Assembly: GCA_024643595.1 (NCBI GenBank)
Contig: JAHEMS010000093.1
Span: 1-7,702, forward strand
Length of the DNA stretch: 7,702 bases
DNA from: Bacteroidota bacterium
Lineage (GTDB): Bacteria > Bacteroidota > Bacteroidia > Cytophagales > Cyclobacteriaceae
Reading direction: 5' to 3'
Shown here one piece after another: positions 1 to 6,591 of the stretch (within the stretch, counting starts at the first letter, position 1; each line of letters begins with the position of its first letter). Below the pieces are notes generated by a model, which had not been told where the DNA came from, ran no database searches, and saw nothing but the letters and a program-made list of their open reading frames with translations. Position numbers and translations under genes: made by a program.

Positions 1-283
1 GGGTGACGGAGGGATTGGTGGAAATGGAGCTAGTGGTGGAAATGGCGGAGATGGCGGCACTGTTTCTATCCAATGTAAAAATTGCCCCACCCTACGCGGC
101 TTAATCAACAACTCTATAATCATAAAAAATTATGGCGGATATGCAGGGCAAGGTGGAGATGGCGGTAACGGTGGTTCAGCAGGAATTGGCCCTTTAAAAG
201 ATGGGCATAGAGGAAAAAGGGGAATGGCCGGGAAGGAAGGAGCAGATGGTAAAAATGGAGCGATACATTTTTTAAGCAATTAA
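1..283 (+). CDS. C-terminal part of a glycine-rich, collagen-like protein (5' end outside window)
   Basis: An open frame enters from the left edge (first whole codon at base 2) and stops with TAA at 281-283, giving 93 residues, of which 31 are glycine. Three parts are visible. Residues 1-19 are GGN/GGD-type repeats with glycine at every third position. Residues 20-44 form a non-repetitive, beta-prone insert with a CxxC pair (Cys25, Cys28). Residues 45-61 return to GG-x repeats, and residues 68-86 are strict Gly-X-Y triplets rich in Lys, Arg, Asp and Glu. The protein ends with a short tail, IHFLSN. Such period-3 glycine patterns fit a polyglycine-II or collagen-like fold. The function cannot be told from this end, and no signal or anchor is visible because the N-terminus is missing. 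The stop lies 4 bases before recJ, so the two may be co-transcribed. The reading is supported by the uninterrupted frame and the amino-acid periodicity; the role is unknown. Confidence 0.8.
   Translation, partial: GDGGIGGNGASGGNGGDGGTVSIQCKNCPTLRGLINNSIIIKNYGGYAGQGGDGGNGGSAGIGPLKDGHRGKRGMAGKEGADGKNGAIHFLSN
203..262 (+). repeat. Gly-X-Y (collagen-like) codon repeat
   Basis: Codons for glycine fall at every third codon seven times in a row (residues 68 to 86 of the partial upstream gene), with mostly charged residues between them. The repeat is at protein level. Glycine codons vary (GGG, GGA, GGT), so it is not a simple DNA tandem repeat. Confidence 0.7.
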
Positions 284-287
284 ACGC

Positions 288-1994
288 GTGCAAAAGCGAT
301 GGCTATATAAGAACACTCCCCCTGTTGAGCAGATTGATGCCCTCAGTTCAGCAATAAATGTTAATCCATACCTTTCCACGGTTTTATTACAGCGGGGTAT
401 AACTGATTTTGAAAGTGCTAAAAACTTTTTCCGTCCTTTAATGGATCACCTGCATGATCCTTTTCTACTGAAGGACATGGATCTGGCAACCAATCGTCTC
501 AAATCAGCGATCGATAAAAATGAAAAAATTCTTATCTATGGAGATTATGATGTAGATGGAACTACAGCTGTCGCTCTTGTCCATAGTTACCTGAAAAGCT
601 TTTATTCCAATTGCGACTTCTATATCCCTGATCGATATGCAGAGGGATATGGTGTTTCTGAAACGGGAATAATCTGGGCAGAAGAAAATAATTTCACACT
701 TATCATTGCACTCGACCTGGGCATCAAAGCCATAGACATGGTCACAATGGCCACCCATAAGGGTATTGACTTTATCATTTGCGATCATCACCTGCCTGGT
801 GGTGATATTCCGAACGCGGTGGCAGTACTGGATCCCAAAAGAGTGGATTGTAATTATCCATACAAGGAACTTAGCGGTTGTGGCCTCGGATTTAAACTGA
901 TACAAGCATTCTCCCGAAAGTATCGGAAAGAAGAAGAGATTCTAGAATACCTCGATCTGGTAGTCGTGAGTATTGCTTCGGACATTGTGCCCATCACAGG
1001 CGAAAATAGGATTCTCGCTCACTTTGGATTGCAAAAATTAAATCAGGACCCTCGCCCGGGCCTTAAAGCATTAAAAGAAATTGCAGACATAAAAAATGAA
1101 TTAGATATATCTACCATTGTCTTTACGCTTGGGCCACGGATCAACGCTGCCGGAAGAGTAGCGCATGCACGTGGTGCGGTAGAATTGTTGATTGCCACCT
1201 CCGAAGAAGATGCCAATGCGCTGGCAGAAAAAATAAACGTTAAGAATGACCTGAGAAGAGAGTTCGACTCGAATATTACGGAAGAAGCTATAGCCATGAT
1301 AGAAGGCAACGAAACCTTACTCTCTGCTAAATCGACGGTTCTTTTTAAAGAAACGTGGCACAAAGGAGTAATTGGCATAGTTGCTGCTCGTTGTGTTGAA
1401 AAATATTATCGCCCCACTGTGATTTTGACAGAATCAAATGATATGATAACGGGATCGGCACGCAGCGTGAGGGACTTTGATTTATACAAAGCCATCAGCA
1501 GCTGCAGTGATCTCTTAGAAAAATACGGTGGTCATAAATATGCCGCTGGACTTACTCTTGAAAAGGCTAACCTGGTAGCTTTTCAGGAACGATTTGAGCA
1601 AGTGGTTTCTTCATCCATAACTGAAGAAATGCTCACGCCCATTATAGAGATCGATACATTTATTCAATTTGATGCGATAACGCCCAAGTTCTATAGTGTA
1701 CTTAAACAAATGGCTCCATTTGGACCTGAAAACCAAAAACCGGTATTTGAAGCAAAAAATGTCTTCGTGCTCAACTCGCTAAATAATTTTAAGGACAGGC
1801 ATATACGGTTTTCTGCTGGTCAGGCTGGAAATGAAACAATGTTCAATGTGGTGGGATTCGATCTCATTGAGCATTATGAAAAATTAAAAAATGCTGAATA
1901 TTTCAATATTACCTTTACGCTGGAAGAAAATACATACAATGGAATTACCGCGCTCCAGCTAAGAATCAAGGACATCAAATTTGATAATGCATGA
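288..1994 (+). CDS. recJ: Single-stranded-DNA-specific exonuclease RecJ
   Basis: RecJ degrades single-stranded DNA 5' to 3' in the cytoplasm and acts in RecF-type recombination, mismatch repair and base-excision repair. At 568 residues it is close to full family length. The DHH phosphoesterase core is intact: DYDVDG at 86-91, Asp143 in ALDLG, the DHH motif at 166-168, and SIASD at 228-232, together giving the expected metal ligands. The DHHA1 part follows, with GPRINAAGR at 282-290, WHKGVIGIVAAR at 357-368 and GGHKYAAGLTL at 414-424, and then the OB-fold part beginning near APFGPENQKPVF (476-487). The start is GTG: the resulting MQKRW matches the usual Bacteroidota RecJ N-terminus, and the next in-frame Met is residue 52, inside the conserved region. 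No Shine-Dalgarno is seen. It begins 4 bases after the glycine-rich gene, and its TGA overlaps the ATG of lptB. Identification is secure; the start is very likely. Confidence 0.97.
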   Translation: MQKRWLYKNTPPVEQIDALSSAINVNPYLSTVLLQRGITDFESAKNFFRPLMDHLHDPFLLKDMDLATNRLKSAIDKNEKILIYGDYDVDGTTAVALVHSYLKSFYSNCDFYIPDRYAEGYGVSETGIIWAEENNFTLIIALDLGIKAIDMVTMATHKGIDFIICDHHLPGGDIPNAVAVLDPKRVDCNYPYKELSGCGLGFKLIQAFSRKYRKEEEILEYLDLVVVSIASDIVPITGENRILAHFGLQKLNQDPRPGLKALKEIADIKNELDISTIVFTLGPRINAAGRVAHARGAVELLIATSEEDANALAEKINVKNDLRREFDSNITEEAIAMIEGNETLLSAKSTVLFKETWHKGVIGIVAARCVEKYYRPTVILTESNDMITGSARSVRDFDLYKAISSCSDLLEKYGGHKYAAGLTLEKANLVAFQERFEQVVSSSITEEMLTPIIEIDTFIQFDAITPKFYSVLKQMAPFGPENQKPVFEAKNVFVLNSLNNFKDRHIRFSAGQAGNETMFNVVGFDLIEHYEKLKNAEYFNITFTLEENTYNGITALQLRIKDIKFDNA

Positions 1995-2743
1995 TACTGA
2001 GAGCCGATAACCTGATTAAGAAATATAAAAAGCGCACGGTTGTAAATAACGTTTCGGTTCAGGTTAAACAAGGCGAAATTGTTGGTTTGCTGGGGCCCAA
2101 TGGCGCCGGTAAAACAACCAGCTTCTACATGATCGTTGGCTTGATAAAACCAAATGAAGGCAAGATTTTTCTGGATCAGGAAGACATAACCAGCCTTCCG
2201 ATGTACCAACGCGCTAAACGAGGTATTGGCTATCTGGCACAGGAAGCATCCGTTTTCCGAAAACTCACGGTAGAAGAAAACATAATGGCACCGCTTGAAA
2301 TGCGTGAAATGTCCAAAAAGGAAAGAAATGAAAAAGTCGAAAAGCTTTTGGAAGAATTTAGCTTAACCCACGTACGTAAAAACCTGGGCATGGTACTGTC
2401 TGGTGGAGAAAGACGGAGAACAGAAATTGCGCGCGCACTTGCCGTGGATCCTAGCTTTGTATTGTTAGATGAGCCTTTTGCTGGTGTAGACCCAATTGCC
2501 GTTGAGGAAATACAAGGAATTGTAGCCAGGCTAAAGCAGAAAAATATTGGAATACTTATAACAGATCATAATGTAGATGAAACGCTATCCATTACTGACC
2601 GGGCATACCTGATGGTAGAGGGGAAACTTTTCAAAGCAGGTACCGCTCAGGAATTAGCCGATGATCCAATGGTGCGAAAAGTATACCTTGGTCAGAATTT
2701 CCGATTACGTAGATCATCGCTGGCGACCAGTTCAAATCAATAA
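1991..2743 (+). CDS. lptB: Lipopolysaccharide export ABC transporter ATP-binding protein LptB
   Basis: LptB is the cytoplasmic ATPase that drives LptF/LptG to extract lipopolysaccharide from the inner membrane and push it along the Lpt bridge to the outer membrane. The 250-residue protein is a single complete nucleotide-binding domain: Walker A GPNGAGKT at 35-42, Q-loop Gln84 in YLAQEASVFRKLT, signature LSGGE at 136-140 followed by RRR, Walker B FVLLDE at 156-161, and H-loop His193 in TDHNVDETL. The LAQEASVFRKLT and DHNV(D/R)ETL segments and the C-terminal YLGQNF motif are characteristic of LptB rather than of amino-acid transporter ATPases. The ATG overlaps the recJ stop in an ATGA junction, which implies translational coupling. 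The partners LptF, LptG, LptC and LptA are not in this window. All catalytic residues are present. Confidence 0.96.
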   Translation: MILRADNLIKKYKKRTVVNNVSVQVKQGEIVGLLGPNGAGKTTSFYMIVGLIKPNEGKIFLDQEDITSLPMYQRAKRGIGYLAQEASVFRKLTVEENIMAPLEMREMSKKERNEKVEKLLEEFSLTHVRKNLGMVLSGGERRRTEIARALAVDPSFVLLDEPFAGVDPIAVEEIQGIVARLKQKNIGILITDHNVDETLSITDRAYLMVEGKLFKAGTAQELADDPMVRKVYLGQNFRLRRSSLATSSNQ

Positions 2744-2751
2744 ATTTAAAG

Positions 2752-2783
2752 TTTGTTTATAGCATGCATGGATTCTATTTTTG
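2752..2783 (+). promoter_or_regulatory. Predicted Bacteroidota-type promoter for the GH3-family gene
   Basis: TTTG at 2752-2755 and TATTTTTG at 2776-2783 are separated by 20 bases. This matches the known Bacteroidota primary sigma factor consensus (TTTG at -33, 19-21 bases, TAnnTTTG at -7). It lies in the only sizeable plus-strand gap, between lptB and the GH3 gene. Transcription would begin a few bases after 2783, leaving a very short leader before ATG 2796. The match is by eye and there is no expression evidence. Confidence 0.65.
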
Positions 2784-2795
2784 AGGTTACTGTGC

Positions 2796-4322
2796 ATGCA
2801 AATCATTAATTCCATACTTACCTGGGTAATCAAAAAGCGAATTCATCAGATTGAGCTTTTTAAAAAGTATCCTCATGATGTTCAGGATGAGGTATTAAAG
2901 AAGTTAATCGGGTCAGCCCGCTATACAGACTTTGGTCAACAATATGGATTTGATGACCTTCAGAGTTATGAAGATTATAAACAAAGGGTACCCGTACAGA
3001 CCTATGAACAACTTTTTCCCTACATTGAAAAACTCATGCGTGGTGAACAAAATGTTTTATGGCCATCGGAAATAAAATGGTTTGCTAAATCCAGTGGGAC
3101 TACCAATGCCAGAAGTAAGTTTATACCGTTAAGTCCGGAAGCTCTGGAAGATTGTCATTACAAAGGCGGAAAAGACCTCTATTCCATTTTCATAAATAAC
3201 TATCCGGAGACAAAAATTTTTTCAGGCAAAGGATTGGGTGTTGGTGGTAGCTACCGCATTAATGAATTCGATCCTTCTGCATCATCCCACTATGGGGATG
3301 TTTCCGCAGTAATTATGCAAAACTTACCACCTTGGGCAGAGTTTATTCGCACCCCAAGCATTGAAGTAGCATTGATGGATAACTGGGAAGAAAAAATTGA
3401 AAAACTTGCTCGTGATACCGCAAAAGTAAATGTAACCCATATTGCCGGCGTGCCAACATGGACCGTTCTACTTATCCAATACATTGTTGAATTAGAAAAA
3501 AAGAGTTCTATTCTTGAAGTATGGCCAAACCTGGAATTATTCTTCCATGGTGCTGTTTCATTCAAACCGTATCGTAAACTATTTGAAACTCTTATTCCCA
3601 ATGATAAAATGGTTTACTGGGAAACGTTCAACGCAAGTGAAGGTTTTTTTGGAATTCAGGATGAAAAAGATTCTGATGATCTTTTACTCATGCTTGACTA
3701 CGGTGTTTTTTATGAATTCATACCCGTAGAAGAAGCAGATAATGAATTCGCTGATGCCATTCCCCTCTGGGAAGTGGAGTTGGGAAAAAATTACGCCATG
3801 GTCATTACAACCAATGCTGGATTGTGGAGATACAACATTGGAGATACTATTAAATTCACGTCCATATCTCCCTACAAAATAAAAATTTCAGGACGCACCA
3901 AACACTTTATGAATGCATTTGGAGAAGAAGTGATTATTGAAAATGCAGAGACCGCCATTACCAGGGCCTGCGAACAAACCGGTGCTGTTATTGATAATTT
4001 TACGGCAGCACCAATCTTTCTTAACAAAGGAACCCGGGGTGGGCATGAATGGATAATTGAATTTGTTCGGCAGCCCCGAGATCTTAGTGAATTTACAAAC
4101 ACGCTTGACGATACACTAAGAAAAATCAATTCCGATTATGACGCCAAACGCACTAAAGACGTCGCCCTTGTTGCACCGACTATTCACAATGTTGCCGAAG
4201 GAACCTTCTATAACTGGATGAAAAAAAGGGGAAAGCTGGGGGGTCAAAACAAAGTGCCCCGATTAAGTAATTCCCGCGAGTTTGTTGATGACATCCTTGC
4301 GATGATCGCCTCCTCATTATAG
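2796..4322 (+). CDS. GH3-family acyl-adenylate-forming protein (substrate unknown)
   Basis: The protein belongs to the GH3 family, best known for plant enzymes that adenylate hormone carboxylates and join them to amino acids. Bacterial members are common in Bacteroidota, but I know of no settled substrate for them. The three adenylating motifs are present (numbered from ATG 2796, 508 residues): SSGTT at 99-103 after WFAK, ASEG at 280-283 after YWETFN, and RYNIGD at 345-350, followed by SGRTKHFMNAFGEEV. A C-terminal segment with KKRGKLGGQNKVPRL at 476-490 probably supplies the mobile catalytic lysine region. I chose ATG 2796 because MQIINS matches the usual N-terminus of bacterial members; an in-frame TTG at 2781 would add five residues but sits inside the predicted -7 box. 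There is no signal peptide, so it should be cytoplasmic. It follows lptB by 52 bases and converges with the peptidase gene. Family call secure, reaction partners unknown. Confidence 0.92.
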   Translation: MQIINSILTWVIKKRIHQIELFKKYPHDVQDEVLKKLIGSARYTDFGQQYGFDDLQSYEDYKQRVPVQTYEQLFPYIEKLMRGEQNVLWPSEIKWFAKSSGTTNARSKFIPLSPEALEDCHYKGGKDLYSIFINNYPETKIFSGKGLGVGGSYRINEFDPSASSHYGDVSAVIMQNLPPWAEFIRTPSIEVALMDNWEEKIEKLARDTAKVNVTHIAGVPTWTVLLIQYIVELEKKSSILEVWPNLELFFHGAVSFKPYRKLFETLIPNDKMVYWETFNASEGFFGIQDEKDSDDLLLMLDYGVFYEFIPVEEADNEFADAIPLWEVELGKNYAMVITTNAGLWRYNIGDTIKFTSISPYKIKISGRTKHFMNAFGEEVIIENAETAITRACEQTGAVIDNFTAAPIFLNKGTRGGHEWIIEFVRQPRDLSEFTNTLDDTLRKINSDYDAKRTKDVALVAPTIHNVAEGTFYNWMKKRGKLGGQNKVPRLSNSREFVDDILAMIASSL

Positions 4323-4351
4323 CTTTTCAACGTAGGCTAAGTGTCCTTGAA

Positions 4352-6574
4352 TTATTTTTTCAGTTCATCAAATTTGGATTCTGTCTTTTTCCTCGGATAA
4401 GAATTGTTGCTCATTTCTATATCAGCCAGCTCGAGATTTGGATCCAGAATAATGTTGACTGCTTCTTTATCTTTTACAAAAATTCGTGTCACCTCATTTT
4501 CATTAAGACGCCATACTTCAGCCGGAAGAGTTTCGATTTCCTTCGATCCATCTTTGTATGTCCACTCGATGACTAGCGGAGTTACCAAGCCGCCAATGTT
4601 TTTAAATTTTATCTGGTAAATGTTTTTCCCTTCCAGATTCTTTCTTACAGCTCCTTCATCAATCCTGCTGGAATATTGACCATAATATTCATCGGGCGTG
4701 TTGGTTAAAGTAAACGCTTTAGGCCCATCGTTGAAACTTCCTCCGTTTCCATTTGATGTCGAAGATGATAGGTCTCCCGCTTTTGTTTTCACCGTTTTCT
4801 TTTCCGGTTCTATAATATCTGATTTCATTTTATACCATTGCACCTCATCCACTGACACATCGACATTGTCTGTGCTATAAAACCATCCACGCCAGAACCA
4901 ATCCAGATCTACTGCGGTAAGGTCCTCCATGGTCCGGAAAAAATCGGCAGGCTTCGGATGTTTATACATCCATCGGTTTGCATATTCTTTAAAAGCACGG
5001 TCAAAAAGCTCAGGGCCAATAATTGTTTCGCGTAAAATGGTTAGCGCAACAGTTGGCTTTTCGTAAAAATTGTTTCCAAAGGCAAAAAGAGATTCATTAT
5101 CAGAGGTGGTCATGATGGGACGCATGATATTTTTATCGCCTTTCATATAGGGGACTATATCTTTTGGCGTAGTGTGATGAAATTGAGGATAGCGTTCGGC
5201 CTGCGTGCGGGTGTGAAGAAAAGTATTCATGCCCTCATCCATCCACATCCATTGACGCTCATCACTACTTACAATCATTGGGAAATAATTATGTCCAACT
5301 TCATGTATGATGGTAGTCACCATGCCATCAAGGGCAGCGTCAGTCATTTTCCCATTGACCGGTCGACCTCCATTAAAACTAATCATGGGAAATTCCATGC
5401 CCAAATTGGCTGTGTTAACAGAAATCGCTACCGGATAAGGATAGTCGAACGTATATTTTGAATATACTTCAATTGCATTTTTTATAGCTTTCGTAGATTC
5501 CAACGGCCACGTTGGCAATCCTTCTTTGGGATAGAACGACATACACATGACTGTATTTGTAGGCAACTTCACGGCCTGCACATCCCAAATGAATTTCCTT
5601 GAACTGGCAAATGCAAAATCCCGAACATTATCCGCCTCAAAACGCCAAGTCTTTTTTGTTGTTGCTTTAGACTTCTCTTTCCCTCGAGCTTCGTCTTCTG
5701 TAATCACAAAAACAGGTTTATCAAAAGATGTTTTCGCCTTTTCAAGGCGGTCGAATTCCTTTGAACTTAATACGTGTTCGGTATTTTGGAGACTACCCGT
5801 GGCGGCTACAACATGGTCGGAAGGCACTGTGATGTTCACTTTATAATTTCCAAACTCAAGAGCAAATTCACCAAGTCGTTGAAATTGTTTGTTCTGCCAT
5901 CCTTCAATATCATCATACACACACATCCTCGGAAACCAGTGAGCAATCAGATAAATGTTGTTGTTGTCTGCGGGAAAATGTTCAAACCCTTCGCGCGAAA
6001 GAAGAAACATACTGCGATCGGTAATCGGATATGACCATTCAATCAGAAACGTATAACTCTCTCCTGATTTTATGGTAACCGGAAGGTCCACTCGCATCAT
6101 CGTATTGTTTACCACTGTCGGTAATGATTTGCCGGATTTATCAGTTACCGATTTAATGGTATAACCTGCCTCAAACTTAATGGTACGGGTTAAATGTTGC
6201 ATCTTAAGTGATGAAACAGAGTCTGCCATATTTCCATATGCATACCCAAAATCCTCATTCCCTTTTTTATTAACATTCTGATCTAATTGAAGCCATAAAA
6301 ACTTTAAAGCATCTGGTGAATTGTTATAATAGGTAATGGTCTCCTTACCCTGCAAAGTATTACCTGGTTCATCAATTTCTGCATCGATAGCATAATCTGC
6401 TCTTTGCTGCCAATATTTTGCGCCTGGCGCTCCTGATCCAGAACGAACATCGTTCGGTGTGGGTAATAAATAATCTAATTGCTCAAATTTTCCTTTCCAT
6501 TTATTCTCTTCCTGCGCGTGAAGCCCAATAAAAGCCACCGCTAGGAGTGAAAAAGTCAGCAGGATTTTTTTCAT
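4352..6574 (-). CDS. Secreted M1-family zinc metallopeptidase
   Basis: This 740-residue protein has the gluzincin active site of M1 aminopeptidases: HEVGH at 424-428, then Glu447 after exactly 18 residues (HExxH-18-E) for zinc binding. The likely transition-state Tyr is Tyr504 in FYEKP. The exopeptidase motif normally written GAMEN reads GMEFP (392-396), as in many Bacteroidota homologs, so its N-terminal specificity may differ from classical aminopeptidase N. Residues 1-20 look like a Sec signal peptide (MKK, hydrophobic core, LHA before Gln21), so it should be periplasmic or exported. The layout is an N-terminal beta domain (about 50-260), the catalytic domain (about 360-580), a Ser/Gly/Asn-rich linker (about 601-617) and a C-terminal beta-rich part (about 625-720). 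I see no type IX secretion tail. It lies 17 bases downstream of the methyltransferase gene on the same strand. The natural substrate is unknown. Confidence 0.93.
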   Translation of the reverse strand: MKKILLTFSLLAVAFIGLHAQEENKWKGKFEQLDYLLPTPNDVRSGSGAPGAKYWQQRADYAIDAEIDEPGNTLQGKETITYYNNSPDALKFLWLQLDQNVNKKGNEDFGYAYGNMADSVSSLKMQHLTRTIKFEAGYTIKSVTDKSGKSLPTVVNNTMMRVDLPVTIKSGESYTFLIEWSYPITDRSMFLLSREGFEHFPADNNNIYLIAHWFPRMCVYDDIEGWQNKQFQRLGEFALEFGNYKVNITVPSDHVVAATGSLQNTEHVLSSKEFDRLEKAKTSFDKPVFVITEDEARGKEKSKATTKKTWRFEADNVRDFAFASSRKFIWDVQAVKLPTNTVMCMSFYPKEGLPTWPLESTKAIKNAIEVYSKYTFDYPYPVAISVNTANLGMEFPMISFNGGRPVNGKMTDAALDGMVTTIIHEVGHNYFPMIVSSDERQWMWMDEGMNTFLHTRTQAERYPQFHHTTPKDIVPYMKGDKNIMRPIMTTSDNESLFAFGNNFYEKPTVALTILRETIIGPELFDRAFKEYANRWMYKHPKPADFFRTMEDLTAVDLDWFWRGWFYSTDNVDVSVDEVQWYKMKSDIIEPEKKTVKTKAGDLSSSTSNGNGGSFNDGPKAFTLTNTPDEYYGQYSSRIDEGAVRKNLEGKNIYQIKFKNIGGLVTPLVIEWTYKDGSKEIETLPAEVWRLNENEVTRIFVKDKEAVNIILDPNLELADIEMSNNSYPRKKTESKFDELKK
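6515..6574 (-). other. Predicted Sec signal peptide of the M1 peptidase
   Basis: The first 20 residues have a basic start (MKK), a hydrophobic stretch from Ile4 to Leu18, and Ala-type small residues before the likely cut at LHA|QEE. There is no lipobox cysteine, so signal peptidase I rather than a lipoprotein route is expected. Confidence 0.8.
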
Positions 6575-6591
6575 AATCTCAAATTTTAAAT

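Noticed and set aside
2..200. Glycine codon repeats as a CRISPR or DNA tandem array
   Set aside because: There are no identical spaced units. The periodicity is at the codon level in an open reading frame with varied glycine codons.
504..905. Open frame of 133 codons on the minus strand
   Set aside because: It lies wholly within recJ, whose catalytic motifs cover the same bases, and it has no recognisable domain.
1874..2209. Open frame of 111 codons on the minus strand across the recJ-lptB junction
   Set aside because: It is antisense to the RecJ C-terminus and the LptB Walker A region, with no domain or start signal of its own.
2781..2795. TTG at 2781 as the GH3 start
   Set aside because: It is inside the predicted -7 promoter box, and the extra five residues are not expected at the N-terminus of this family.
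4340..4380. Possible terminator from TGAA/TTCA pairing around the T-run at 4355-4360
   Set aside because: The stem is only four weak pairs with a long loop, and it lies inside the peptidase coding end.
5174..6034. Several plus-strand open frames of 86-99 codons
   Set aside because: All are antisense to the M1 peptidase, overlap each other, and lack family features.
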